Assembly: GCF_037042905.1 (NCBI RefSeq)
Contig: NW_026974140.1
Coordinates: 18,588,001 to 18,652,000, forward strand
DNA length: 64,000 nt
Source: Lytechinus pictus
Lineage: Eukaryota; Echinodermata; Echinoidea; Temnopleuroida; Toxopneustidae
Reading direction: 5' to 3'
The position numbers were made by a program, and so were the translations under genes. Shown here piece after piece: positions 19,007 to 33,100 of this stretch (the stretch's first letter is position 1; each line of letters opens with the position of its first letter). The notes below the pieces were generated by a model that saw only the letters and a list, made by a program, of their open reading frames with translations, was not told where the DNA came from and searched no databases.

Positions 19007-22000
19007 TATTGTGCTCGCGTTGTGCAGTGAAGCGCTATAAAAAAAAATGTAAAGGGATGTTGTGTTTTTGCGACTGTTTGAATGATACGTTGGAGAGATC
19101 CTACACGGATGACAAATTTTGACTACTTCGTGTTAAATAATAAATTGTTTAAGTTTAATGGTCATTTTGTTGGGGAATACGGTGTATAGTAATATAATTT
19201 GAGCAAGAATTTTTCAGCGATGTCGAGATATCGTCAAGGTGTAGGCTTACCCATGTCGAACTTTATTATTCCTGTAGTTTGACTTCCTACATATTGCAAA
19301 ATATTTTCGTTTTCCTTTTGTAAGGTTACAAAACGATTCTTAAGTCTAAATCATGGGCGTCACTCCGTACTTGGGTGGGGGTGGGCACAGTTCCTCGTCG
19401 CCTTTCCAGCTACTATAAAAGTTCTAACTCATTATATGCTATACTCCCAGCCGCGCTCTCTCTCACGGTATGCTCTATAACGCTGTTTTGTTTCGTTGGT
19501 TAAATATATTGCATTTTTATTAGCATTATAAGAATAAGTAGTTTATTAATAGTTGTGATTAGTCCGTGGAATTATAATTTTTCCTATCTACTTTTATTTC
19601 TATCAAGAAAGTGTGAATCTATATACATAAACAATCATAGTTTGGTTGTAATATTTTTTCCTTTTCTTCAAACCAAATTTAGTTCGCATTTTTTTTTTTT
19701 TTTTAAAGACAAGAATACAAATGTGTTTATACGAATGAGAATATGTATCTCATAAGGCCTATTAAGTAAGTAATACGAGTGCGAAGCCCGAGCTGAAACT
19801 TTTACTCCACTGAACTAGAAAAGAAGCATATTAAAAGGTCTCGCTATGACGCGTGTGATGTCTCCGTCTCTCTTTCAGTATCTGCCTGTCTTTCTCTCCC
19901 CATATCTCATTTCTCGGTCTGTTCCCTCTCTCCCTTCTCTGTCTCTCTCCTCTTTCTTACTTTCTCTATGAGCATCTTTCTGACTTTCTGTTCCTCTGTG
20001 GTTGTCTCCCCTGTACCCCTCTCCCCATCCTTTTATATTCTCCTCTTCATTTAATACAATCTCCTCTTTTATCATCCTTCCTTCCTTCCTTCTTTCTTTC
20101 TTTCTTTCTTTCTTTCATCTCTCTCTTCTTCTTTTTTCTTCCTCAACCTAGACGGTGGCGAGTATATAATTACAGAGTTTGCAAAAAAATGTCATTGATT
20201 ATAAAACATTTAATATAGTTATACAAAGTATTTGGTACTATTTTTTGTACAAATATATTTATCATTACAGTTGGTTTATACATAAGTTCAAAAACACCAA
20301 TATGGATTATAACATTAGTTTTCATGAACCAATGACTTGGAACAATACAACAACGCGCCTATATAGTCATCTACATGCATTTAAGTGAAACATCATTAAG
20401 ACAAAAGTGGATGGAACTTGATAGGTTATCTAGCAAATTAGACATATTTTCAGAGCATGATAAACTGTATGTCCCAATTCTGTAAACTACATATATCTTA
20501 ATTATCAGAGAATGAAATACATGATGACAGCATGATTTTATTATTCCTTTAATAATCGTAAGATGCACACGGAAACATGTTCTCATGCTCTTCCAAACTT
20601 AAACCAATTCAGGAACAACAATGTTCCAAAGTTGTTTTGTTTTAAGTGAAATTCGTTTTCACCAACATCAATACTGACGATGTGATCAACCATGAATCCA
20701 AGAAAAATATAACAAACATAAACGATGAAGAATTTAAAAAAAATTATAGCTCCTAAATTCCATAATGAATACATAAACTCGAGATAGACTTGCATAAATG
20801 AAATATCCTTCAATTTCCATTTTTCTTCAGTCCGAGAAAGCTTTGAAATATTTTTAATGAATGATTTGGTTTTGTGATACATATTCAGAATATTATGACT
20901 TCACAGACGGAAATTGGACATAGTGTATTCAAGGCTAAACTTCCCCTTTAAGACTACATTTAAGTAATGTACCGACATAAGCATGTGTCCACCAGTTAAA
21001 GTACAGCTAACACAAAATAGCAACATGAGAAAAAATAAGAAAAAACAATAAAGAGAATTTTGGCACACTTGATCTTAAGACAATTATTGCATATACACGA
21101 GTTGATCATCAATTTATTTACATAATTGCATTAAACAAATCAAATATCTTGATTTTATGATTCATTAAAAAATAACCCCGCATATCTCTGCAACTAAAGC
21201 TCAGAAGCGTTATTCTGTACAGAGCCAATGGCATATGAGGCATCTATGACTTCATATAAATAACTCTATTTTTTTTTAATTAGCAAAATAGTCTGGACAA
21301 ATTTACCATATATGATTCATGACATCATAATAGAATCATGTTTTGTGTTACTGTGGTCAATTATTTACATACTGCAATGTCTGTAAACTTTGGAAAATAT
21401 TGTTCAGTTCTGTCATATACATGTATCTCAGTGAGGTTTTAATTAAAAAGAGACATTAATGAACCTGATTATTTTTGGAGACTGGCTTAAAAGTGGAATT
21501 GACAAACTTTGTCTAAGGATCGAATGCAAAATTCATGTCCAAAATTACACCACTTCTAGGTTTTTTAACTCATTAAAATAGTCATAAATTGCATTAAATT
21601 GTTTATTTTTTTAAAGCTAGCTTATTTCAAATGTTAAAATGTACTTCATGATGTAAATCTTGGAACAAGTCTGAAATATTTTCTCAATACAAATCTAGGT
21701 CCTAATGGAAGTTCTAACTTTTCTTAATGACGTTGGAAATCCAGTGTTTTGATCTAAAATAAAACACTTATTAGCACACTTGATTGTCAAACAAGAAAAT
21801 ATAAAAAGAAGAAGAAATACACATATCACTGTGGCAAGTTAGGCTGTAAAAATATCTACAAATAAACAATCATTACAAGTGAAGACTTTAAGCATACATG
21901 TATATTGTGTGATGTCTTTAAAAATCTCCTACAAAATAGGCACGTCTCTTCATGTCACTATTTAAAAACATTTTTCAACATGAAAACAAATATCACGATT

Positions 22001-22250
22001 AATTTGATCAAGTCAATAAAACATGGTATAAAAGATTTCAAGTATGAATACATGACAATGTATCCACTTTCACATATAAATAATTTCATAAGTATCTTAC
22101 AAATTATCAATAGTCAACATGATAAATTACTCTCCTCACTTTTGTAAGTAGATTAACTACTTGACCATACAATATAAATTGAATGTTTTTCAAAATTGAT
22201 ACTGGACTGAATAAAGCAAATGAATCAGTTCCATAACTTTTGAAATCCAG
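19007..22250. other. Intergenic stretch between convergent genes
   Basis: Between the end of faxdc2 copy B and the probable teneurin 3' end. It holds a fragment of the GCGAGCGCGAAGC repeat family (about 19768-19815) and a T/C-rich tract with TTTC repeats (19860-20150). The rest is AT-rich DNA with many short open frames but no recognisable protein; the minus-strand frame at 20583-20882 was considered and not called. Confidence 0.45.
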
Positions 22251-22256
22251 TTTATT
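22251..22256 (-). terminator. Candidate poly(A) signal of the teneurin gene
   Basis: The first canonical AATAAA on the minus strand after the teneurin stop codon (plus-strand TTTATT). It implies a 3' UTR of about 1.1 kb (22.2-23.38 kb), a stretch with no other feature. Further copies occur downstream, so a longer 3' UTR is possible. Confidence 0.35.
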
Positions 22257-23377
22257 ATGCTACAAAATTCCATCAAAAATTTCATCTCATACATGATAGA
22301 ATATGTACTTGATGGTATATAAAGTGGTTTCACAACATCTTAAACTTTTCTGACATGATTTCACAGAAAATTTCATACACATGATGGTGAATTACATGAA
22401 TCTGATAATTTTTTTATCGAAATAATTTACTCTTTGTATCCCATTAGTCAGTGAATGACCTTGTAAATGACATTGTCAATAGCACCGAGTAACTTTCATA
22501 TCATTCTTTATCACAATATTCAAAGGCATTCCAATAATAACATACTATGATGTCTTTAATCCAACAAAATGCAAGCAATAAACAACATGATTCTCGCTCA
22601 TTTTCCTTCCTCTAAAAGATTTATATATCTTCAAGGTGACACTAATCATTATGTATAATATCTCTCATAGTGAATGCTTTAAAAATATTCTTGCTGATTT
22701 ATACAGTGGATTAAAAATATGGTATATGATCACATCAACTTAAGCGTTCTTCTCGTCCGCTAAAATCCAAATATGTCCTAATCCTAACAAGATCCTGGCC
22801 ACATCGTCATATCAATAGAAAATATACAGCTTAAAAACAAATTGAAAAATAAATTATCAGATTAAAATATAAGTACCACATCCGTAGTATCGCCATGGAC
22901 ACACGTCTCATGTCCATTATGAAAGACAAATCATCTTTTTTCTTCACTTCTTAACAAAGAAGCTTACAAGGGTCTATTCTTCAAGACTAATACATTTAAG
23001 CACCAGATTATTAAAACGAGCAGTATTTCTAAAGATATATTTAGATCTACAAACTTCTCAAAATCTTCTTTAGACATGAAACGATAAGGGAACAAATCCA
23101 GTACTTTTTTTAGAACTCTAAGAATATAATACACCCCTAACCAAAGGACTGTGGTTTGCTTCCAATGAATACAAATTCAGGCTGGACAAAAATAAATAAC
23201 AAATAACGACGAGCCGCCAGTTGCATAAAGAAGTATAGCCATAGCTAATTACTTCTTAATAAAACAAACTAATAAAACACACACAAGGCAAAGAGGAATA
23301 ATCCAGTGAATCATGGTAGTAAAAAGTACAGATGGCAAAAGTAGAACTTCAGAAAGAACATCAGTCTCTGCCCAAGA

Positions 23378-24172
23378 TCACCTTGCTGTTTCCGAAGTCG
23401 ATCGAATAATCTTGATATTATTTCCATCAAATGCGATCTCTGGATAGACCATTGGATCTAAGGTGTAGAGGCCTTCATAACCTGGAACCATATTGTTCTG
23501 TAGAAGTGATATCCTCTCTACATTTGTCCAAAAATAAGTTCCTCTCCGACCGCTAGCCAAGATTCTCCTTTCGTTGAGCCAGGCCTGGTGCATGGCTACC
23601 TCTCGCGCCGACTCTAAGACCACCTCAGCCGCTTGACGCATCGTGATTCCATAAAAGATCTTCCACGTGGTGTAATTGTTCGACAAAGATATCACCACAA
23701 ACTCGTATGGCGCATCATACATCTGTGCAGACATGTGCACGGTGCCTACGTGAAGGTCTACAACATCTGAAGTGTCTGTTATATTAGCGTTGTAACCAAG
23801 GCTCCTCAAATCACTGACATATCTCGTAAGATCAGACTTGACAAAGTATCTGATCTCTCGTTGTCCGTCGGAGTAATGCCATCTATCCAGAATCAAAGAA
23901 TTATTGACCACACTAGCAATGTTCAGAGCATCACTTTCCGCATTAATTGCCTTCTTACAGATGACTCTCTCTCCAGAGATGGCTAGGATTACACCTTTAT
24001 CTATCAGGGTTGGTAATGTGGCATATTTGACTGATGATTCACTGATAGGGGACATCCCTTCCTCACTATTAGGGGAAATCCCTGATATGGTGTGTCTATT
24101 AGAGATGGCATGAAAGTTTGAGTTTGGAGAGTAACTGGCAATCATTACTTGTTGTTCATATCCCCATCTCAC
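23378..24172 (-). CDS. Ten-m: Teneurin last exon: ABD and Tox-GHH-like C terminus
   Basis: 795 nt including the stop TGA. It starts [16 protein letters not shown], carries the antibiotic-binding-like domain ([20 protein letters not shown]) and ends with the HNH-fold Tox-GHH-like region ([46 protein letters not shown]). Where the family name expects Gly-His-His the sequence has Gly-Leu-Tyr, so nuclease activity is unlikely. The last residues are STSETAR, without the Gly-Arg/Lys amidation signal known in vertebrate TCAP peptides. Confidence 0.95.
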   Translation of the reverse strand: MRWGYEQQVMIASYSPNSNFHAISNRHTISGISPNSEEGMSPISESSVKYATLPTLIDKGVILAISGERVICKKAINAESDALNIASVVNNSLILDRWHYSDGQREIRYFVKSDLTRYVSDLRSLGYNANITDTSDVVDLHVGTVHMSAQMYDAPYEFVVISLSNNYTTWKIFYGITMRQAAEVVLESAREVAMHQAWLNERRILASGRRGTYFWTNVERISLLQNNMVPGYEGLYTLDPMVYPEIAFDGNNIKIIRSTSETAR

Positions 24173-27100
24173 CTAGATTAAAATGAACAGAAAGAGACAT
24201 TGTATAAATGATTATAAGAAACTGTATACTGTAATTTCTGCATATAAATTAATAGGTGTTTTTTCAGATCATAAGACACTCTAAGGGCCAGTTACCTTAA
24301 ACTGCCCAACTATGCTTACTCAGCCATCATCGCAACTAAAATGTAAACAGAGCTCAACAATCAGTTAAACTGTTGATATACTTGAAGATTACAACTGATG
24401 GCCAAGTTATCATACAATTGAGCCCTGAGCCTAGTAAAAGCTAAGTTAGTGTTTTGAACAAAATGCGCATGAATGAATGATCTTGTTTGGCCAGCAACTG
24501 TGTTTTCTTGCAAACCTTGTGTTACACAGCCCTCATATCTAAAGATTTATTAACATATGAAATCATGTTCATTTATCTTGACTGGAACTAGCCATATGAC
24601 TACTAGTAAAAAAAACAGTAATAAATCTAATCTACACCTCTTACCTTAGCCCAGTTGACAAAATCCTTAGTGGCCGACGGTTTGATATCTTGGTATGATC
24701 CTAGACTAGCAGAGGGTAGAGGGTAACCATAACGATCAACCTCTGGTACAAGACTAGTCATGTCATATCCTAACACAGGAAGCCAATCCTCAAGACCTAA
24801 GAGAGTAGACGATAAAATGATAACAGTTATTCACAATATGGAAGTGTTATGGTGTAGTGGTTTTGATGCCTGCTATGTCATCAGAGGTTCCTGCATTTGA
24901 GACCCACCAGTTTTTGGCTAGGTGTCAATCCACACTTTGCCAATTTTCACCTAAGTGGTAAATGGATACCCACTAGGATGCGAAAGCGAATGTAGTACAT
25001 CTAAATTACTTCACAAGATCATTATTTATTTTGTCAAGCCATCACAGCCAAAATTTCCTGAGTCAGAGCTATATCATTCATTCGCATCAGATTTACAATT
25101 TACGATTAATAAAAATCTATGTTTCTGATATTACTGAGGTTTGCAAACATAGTTATACAATATACTCACTCATGAGATAATTAGGATGAAGCTTTGGGTT
25201 GACAGGATTGTTTCCATGGAAGGTGTACAGGTTGAAGAGCATGGTCTTCTGAGGTCTAGCAATGTTCTCATAAAAGGTCTCATCAGCAGACGTCCACTGT
25301 CCACTAAGTGAGTCATAGTCACGTCCATTGAACTGAACAAGCTTGGTATGAGCATCGTAAAGACCACCACGGAAACCAACATGGAGCATGAAAGCAGGTG
25401 AAGAGTCATGGAGGACGTTACCTCGAGGATCGTACTCCACGATCTTACGAGGGGTCCTGTTCTCATCGTAGACAGCGATGGGTGATCCGACCTGATCAAC
25501 GCAGACATAGAGCTGTCGCTGATTCTGCATCACTGCAAACAGGTTGCCTTGAAGGTCGTACTCATATGACAGGATCTCCTGCCGACTTTGGTCAAAGACA
25601 TGCGTGATCCGGTGGGGATGTTCAATGTCTGCGTAGAAGAACTGAATCTGTCGTCCAGTGTGATCCTTTCGCCAGATTCTCCTTCCCACTCCATCGTATT
25701 TGTACCGGACCTCGTATACATTCAGCTGGAAGGCATGGACAAGTTGACCTCTTGAGTCATAGGTAAAGCGTTCGCCACCACGCTGCAGGAGGAAGCCATC
25801 TTGATCATGGAGATACTCTATCTGACCAATGCGTGTGATACGGTCAAAGTCATCATAGAAGAGATGTGTTGTATTCTGTCTGTGGGTAAATGAGGCAAGG
25901 TTACCATTACTGTCATAGGTATACTGCCAAGCGATCTGAGAATCGGTCTTCACCTCAATGAGCTGTCCGTTAGGGTCATAAACATAATCAGTAGTATGTG
26001 AAGTATCATCAATGTGAAGCCTGTTCCAGATGATACGACTGGAAGTATCAAACAAGAGCTCAAGTCTTCTCACAGTCTGACCTTTGACCTTGTAATGAAC
26101 TTCCTGAAGAAGAATATAAGCTCCAAACTTCTTAGTCATCTCAAAATTCTGATCTGTATAGTTTTGAATAGTGTTGTCTGGATAGGAGAGTGTGAACGCC
26201 CCAAGCTGCGTCAGGCGACCGTAGACGGGATCGTAAGCTCGGTTGTGCTCTGGAAGAACCGTTGTGTTGAACTCAGCGAATACATTCAAGAGGCGCATGT
26301 TACGATCATAGATGTACTCAAACCTTCCGTTCATGAAACCTCCAAAGCCACTGGTACGGATTATCTTCTGTTTGACCATAGGACCATCGTAACGAAGCCG
26401 TTCTGCATTCTGGAAGTCACCAACCTGTAGCTCCAGCAGCTTGACCTGTGACTCCTCTCTATTGTACTTATACTTGACACTAGTCTGGTCGTAGTAGATT
26501 TCCGATATTCGACCCTTGTTGTCGTAGACGTATGCCATTCTCCTGCTAGTCCCTGGACTATAGCGACGGAGAGGCAAGCCTTCCTCAGTCTGGTCCAGTA
26601 TCAACCAAGGTCTAGTTCCATCTGAGTAAATGATTCTATGATAACCAACCGATGGAACTGAATTGATGTAGTGATGCCTTCCTGTTGGCATGGTAACCAT
26701 TGCTATGTTACCAGATCCATCGTATGTTACTTCATAATGCTCTCTGTTTGGTAGCGTTATCTCAGAGGGCTGGAAGATATAAGAGACATATGATTCTAGA
26801 TTAGCATCATGATAATGAATTGCTAATCATGTTTGTCAGGTGTAATTTTGAATAAGTCCTTATTTTGTGATCCTGCCACTACTAACTTATGTGTTTTATG
26901 ATATTGATTTGTCATTATTTTAAAGTGGAAACAAACTTGAATATACATGTATCATGAAATCATACTAGCATGATGAGAGCAATTAGATCTATCAAAGACA
27001 CGGATCTTATGCATAACGAAAGAATAAAAAACCTGATTTTACTAATGAATGTGTACTTCATATGACAAATTCTGATACCAAGCATTTGATTTTAATAACA

Positions 27101-30100
27101 TATCAAATTAAATTTCTACTTACTAGCATTTGGCAATAATGTGTACAGTTTTTCTTCGCTATTTTTTTTCCAAACAAAGAACATATACCTCAGTAGATAT
27201 GCCCTTAAATATCATTCAACAGAGATCTAAGTTTAGAATGTTATGATTCTACTTACCAACATTCCTGTATTGTATGAGAAACGCCATGTACCATTAGTCC
27301 CAGAATGAATCCTCTTGAGACGACCTAGAGTATCATAACCATATGACTCTGAGATAAGATCACGCTGCCATCTTGTTAATCTCCCCTATCATGACAAAGA
27401 GAAAAGTAAAACAACTCTTTATCACATGAAAAAAGATATTTGTGCATTAATATTAAGCTATTCTGAAAAGAGGTCTATTTTAAATGCAATTTTTAAACAC
27501 AGCTTCATAAAAAGAATTTAATCTTTTTATGGACACCGTTATATCCTACAAAAAGTTTCATTGAACATCAAAATCTATGAATCAATGGTCTTCCTTGGGA
27601 CAATAATGGTTTGCTTACCTGGGACACATTTCTATTAGAAGTTGTTATCAAGATTAATTTCAACTGCATACAGAATGTAGTCGAAACTTATTGTCTATTC
27701 GCACTCTTTATTTGAACAGGCCACATTAATCGCAAAAAAATAAAAGCCAGGTATCTGGGAGAACTCTATTAAATCTTTCCTCTCAAACTTCAAAATATCA
27801 CATACATTTTTAGAGAAGTTGTCATAGTGATTTTACTTTTTCAATTTCTTACAATGGTCTCATTTTATTCTAATTACCTGTGAATCATACGAAGCATTGG
27901 TGAGGATGAATCCATATGCTGGTTTCCATTCCATCGGAAGTTTAGCGCTGTTATATGATATCTCAAGGAGCTGTGTGTTATCAGGGTCCAATACAGTATC
28001 CTTACGTAGAACACGGTTGTACTCCATCGATAGAATATTCTCACCATTGATCTGAAACAGAGGAAAAACAAGTCTTATACAACGGAAGAACAGTGAAAAA
28101 GAGCATGGAATATGATGGCATATGATGAAAAGGAAGTCCAGACGTTAGATGGAAGGATATAGTGAAGAAAGAAAGTGTCAAGGTTGGTCTGAATGAGGTG
28201 AAGGATGCTAAAGACAGACATAAGTAGAAGGAGGGAGTGTCATAACAGTGTGAGGGAGTAAGTAACCCTTAGTAGAAGCAAAAATGCTGACTTATAAAAA
28301 TGCTGATGATGACATTGAAATGAAACATCGATTGAAGGGACTACAGTTAGGTACAGTGCCTTAATAATTTAAAAGGTATACCATAAAGACAAGGATTTTA
28401 TTTATTTATTTCAAAATATTTATTCAGGATAAAAAAATTGTATCAGCACAATGGCTGTTTTACATCATGGTCCTGATTTTATATCATAAGAAAAACATTT
28501 CCATCATCAGTTATTACTTTCATTGATACAAATGTTATTTTTTCTTTTTTTCTTTATAATTTTATTCAAAATATCAAGAAAGCTCATTAATTTCTTTATA
28601 GTAATGTGATTTCCTATAAAACTGGTTTTTGTCACAATATGAGTTCTGATATTGAAGCCCAATTTACGGAGGACCTTAGAACATCAAGACAACTGTATGG
28701 ATTACATCAACACATGATCAATTACATTCATATTAAGAGTTATTTGAGAGAATCCAAGTATTTAAAGACACTATAAATAAAAAAAATATCTCACCCTGAG
28801 TTTACGTCCAACAACTAGTACCCTGTCCCTATTACGGCCTCCTTTCCTCACATAGAAGTTCCAATCTAACCGATGGGGGCTCGTTTCAGGGAGCTTGATC
28901 TTGCGTTTAGATAGGGAGCCCTCTACGTCACTCTCCAGCAGGGGATGAGGTTGTGACTCTGTTCCGATGACCAGTCCATTAGGGAATGTGATTGATGTAG
29001 ATTTGTCATGATCGATTATCACTGAATCAACTAGGTCGGCTGAATGAAAAACAATCAACAGAACATAATTTAGAGTAAGAATGAATGAAAGGGCGTTGAT
29101 TTCATCAAATAATCTCATTCTATGAGACTGCATGTAGATGCCTCACTGCATGCAATTTCCAACCAAGTCTTATGCTTTCATCACATACAGGTCTTATGAC
29201 TTTGATATCTTATGTCCTACAAACAATACTTAAGTATATCAAACATCCTTTTGAATTCCTGAAGGCAAGAGTCCCAAAACAGTGAAAGATGTTTACACTA
29301 AATATATATTTAAAGTATATCAACCGTGTACATATGTGAACTCAGTAGACGATTTCTAAAGGTATCTTTCAATCGAAAGGAATAATAATGCTAAATTCTT
29401 TAGACAAGGCATCTTTTCTTGAAAAGGGAGACAAGAAACAATCTTTTATATTATAGCTCTACTGATGATCATTGCAAAATGCAGAGAATCCAGCATAAAC
29501 TTCTGTGTAAATTTCATTAATGTAAAAGTTAACCCATTGCCTACTGGAATCACTTGGTCCCTGTACAAAAACCTATGGGTATAACAGAATTCAGGTGCCA
29601 AAAGGTTAACAGGATCTTGATAATGTATCATACCTTGAGAGAAATTACTAGAGATGAACCCATTGAGGTGAGTGATATCAGAGGCTAAGCTAGTCTGCCA
29701 AGGTTGATTAATAATGACCGATGATGCAGATGAATTTACCGCTGATTGTAAAGTAACCATCTGACCATTGAGATGTCTGACTGAAGACAGCTGACCATTC
29801 TCCTCATACCTAGATATGGCATAAAAATATTAAGAACATTGCATTATCATAGTATTCCGATTCATACATTGCCGGATGGCATTGAACATTGAAAGAAACA
29901 TTTAAACAATTGAGTAATGGAGTGAAAATGATCAGGGTAATAGCCAAATTTTAATTGCACACTTTAAACATCACTAGTATTAATGTCATAATTTTTTTTA
30001 AATAATAAATGAAATTAAATATGCCAAAAACTTTTGTCAGTTACACAAATATTGTTTAATGACTGAAGAGATATTGTTCAAATGTATCAAACACTACATA

Positions 30101-33100
30101 AAAGCAGAATATTATTGCAAATGATATTATTAATCTAATGCTGAATAATCACAAAGAAGAATAACTTACTCATACATCCTCTTCAAACTTTGCCCCTCCC
30201 ATCTCAATGTCAACAGATCTGTTTCTCCTTGGTAACCAAACTGATGGATGACATTCCTTAGGGTATCTTGGGCAGTAGTCAGTCTTCCCAGAGAATCAAC
30301 AGATATCTGCAGGAGAGATCCCATCCCAGAGATAACAATGTTAGAAGGTTGGCCATCCAGCCTTCGATGAACCCCGATGACTACGCCTGCAGAATCAGCC
30401 ACAGAGTCTAGAATGTTGCCTGAATGGCTGATATTATACACCACCTGATCCGATATCAATCTCTTGGTGTGTGTGTGAATTCCATACATGTCAAAGAAAT
30501 AGATCTCTTCACGATCCGGTGAAACAATCTGATAGGCGTGGTAGCGACCAACACGATGCTTTGGGGTCCTCGGTGCGATCTTTCGCAAACGCAAATTGCC
30601 TTGATCAGCAACGATGAGATCATCATTGGGCATGACTGTGAGGGCGATGGGTCCGTGTAACCTGGCATCCATTGCATAGAACTTATCACCACCAAAGCAA
30701 TCACAATCCTCCAACAAACAATCACAGGTGGTCTCTTGTCCTGCATACCTTGAGATGAAACCATCACTTGATATCTTACTGATGCGGTTGATTGCCCGAT
30801 GGTTGGCTTCCGCAACGTAGAGATCACCCTTCCTGGAGAAAGCCATCGAGCTTGGCATGATGAGAGCTACCTCATTGGCAGGTCTAGGTCTCAGGTATTC
30901 ATAGGTGCTGATGTTATCATCTGGAGCGCTGCCGTCTGCCTCACCAAGATCTATGGAGTATGCCAAGGGACAGTTGTAAGGAACTCCTGCAAGGACAGAG
31001 GCTCTCTTGTCCTGACCAAGGCGGATGATGATGTCATCATCAGCAACATAGACAGAATCATCTAGAGGGTTGACGGCCAGCTCAGTTGGGAACTGAAGTT
31101 TAACCTGAGTGAAGAGACGGAAGGATACACATACATAAATTAATTGAACCATGAATTAAATGTTCAGTACCTTTGAGAAATAAATCTGTAGTTTGAAGCA
31201 AGCAGATTGTTGAATGGTCAATAAGCTCAAAATTTTGTCACATTTCAGACTGCATAGAACTATGACGAAATTGTAAAGATTTTCTGTTCATAGCTCCTTT
31301 TCTCTGAACTTGAGGATTCTGTACCAGGTAAAATAATTCTCAATAGCAAGATGTACTTCGCATAGACAAGCTTCTTTTTTAATTCACCTGACAAAACACC
31401 ATGGTAAATATTCATATCCAAAAGATCTTTAGGTATTACCAACAGTACCATCTGTATAATATCAACTCACCTGATTGAATGACATGGTACCTCTACACTG
31501 TGGTAGTCTAAGAGGACCCTGGATACCGGGTGTACCAAGGAAGGCGTGTATGGTACCATCAGTAGTGATCTTACGGATAACGGTGCCATCAACAAAGTAC
31601 ACTGTGCCATCTTTACCAACTGCTATGCCTGAAAGAGAGAGAAAAAAAAGGATATTGATATCACAGAATGTCATTTATCAAGAAACACTCAAACTAGCTG
31701 CTGATGATGTGAAAGTATAAGCTTTATGAATAGGAACTAACTGAGAATTCAAAATTACTGTAGGCTGATGGAATTAACAGTATCCTATTTATCCAAAGGC
31801 TTTGCTGTGAAACTGTTTAAAGCCTAGGTAGCAGGCATATTAAAAACTGTCTATGATTCATACTCTACTTCCTATAGAGTTGTTCATTATCAACCCTTTT
31901 ATTTCTGATTAATCGTCAGATATTCTACAACCACAAATGAACCAGATCAAAGCATTAGCAGATTATCACCAAACAGTCAAGTTTGAGCTTTCATCAGGTT
32001 ACATACGATGGTAAACTGAACTACCTACCTTTGGGAGCAATCAGCCTTGCTTGTGTTGCATCACCATTGTTGCCACACTCGCTACCATCAATGGGTGGAC
32101 ACGCTTGACCCGTCCCTGCAACCACTACAACATTGTTGTTGATATCAGCAACATCTTTGTTGTCTCTGAGCCTCAGGACCTGTCTCATCTGAGAGTCTGA
32201 GATAAACACCTTACCGTCTAGGGGACTTACAGCAATGTAGTACTTGTAGGTTGGCATATATCTGGATAAGAATAGGGAATATGAGTTTGGTTACAATGAA
32301 AACAGTTTTGCAAAGTCAAGACACGATTGATTACTTTGGCCATAATGGGCAACAATACAGGATTTGCATGATTGTGGATATCAAGTACTCTTAATGCACT
32401 GTTATTGAAGAATCTAGATCTCTTTACATAAGGTATAATAAATCATTGTTTTTAAAGTTGGAAGACAAAAATTATTATAAGAACAAGGTGGCACCTGTAG
32501 AAATCCCATGGAAATTACAAACTAGAGTATTCAGTGTGTTAATAAAAACTCATTGAAATCGTGAAAGAATCTGGTGTTCATTTGGCAATACAGAAGCCAA
32601 CGATAAAAGTGATTACTAAATTCTAATGAGAGATAGTTAGAAGTCCAATATCAGGTGATAGAAGAGCCGGTATGAAAATCACCTCGGAAGTGATCATTTC
32701 CACGGCCATCCTATTGAGCAGTCAATATTTGTATACCATCAACCCATCTTCTTTATTCAATTCAATACAGTTTATTGAATGTCTATCATCAATTAACCTG
32801 TTGCCACTAGAACCCAGTGGTGCCTGAAGAAAGCCTCCAAGAAATGCAAATTACAGTGTGTTAATTAAAACCCATTGAAACAGTGAAAGAAACTAGTGTT
32901 CATTTGGAAATACAGAAAACCAATGATAAAAGGATTTACTAAGTGCTACTACGGAATAGCTGGAAGTAAGTCAAATATCAGCTTTAAACTTACCCAAGAT
33001 GCAAGACATTTGTGATATTGCCTTCTGGTCCAACCCTCCTAATGAAGTCACCATCGCCCACATAGTAGCTACCATCAGGACTACTAGCCACAGCCATTGG

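Noticed and set aside
20583-20882. 99-codon minus-strand frame downstream of the teneurin stop
   Set aside because: AT-rich, with hydrophobic Ile/Phe/Lys codon bias and no known family; probably UTR or intergenic noise.
26014-26430. 138-codon plus-strand frame opposite the main YD exon
   Set aside because: Shadow of the coding strand; the minus strand carries clear YD repeats across the same bases.
23378-26769. Reading the teneurin YD shell and C terminus as a bacterial Rhs/Tc polymorphic toxin or recent bacterial transfer
   Set aside because: The region is split by introns in consistent phase, continues into EGF, NHL and a membrane helix, and matches animal teneurins throughout; the bacterial likeness is ancient ancestry.
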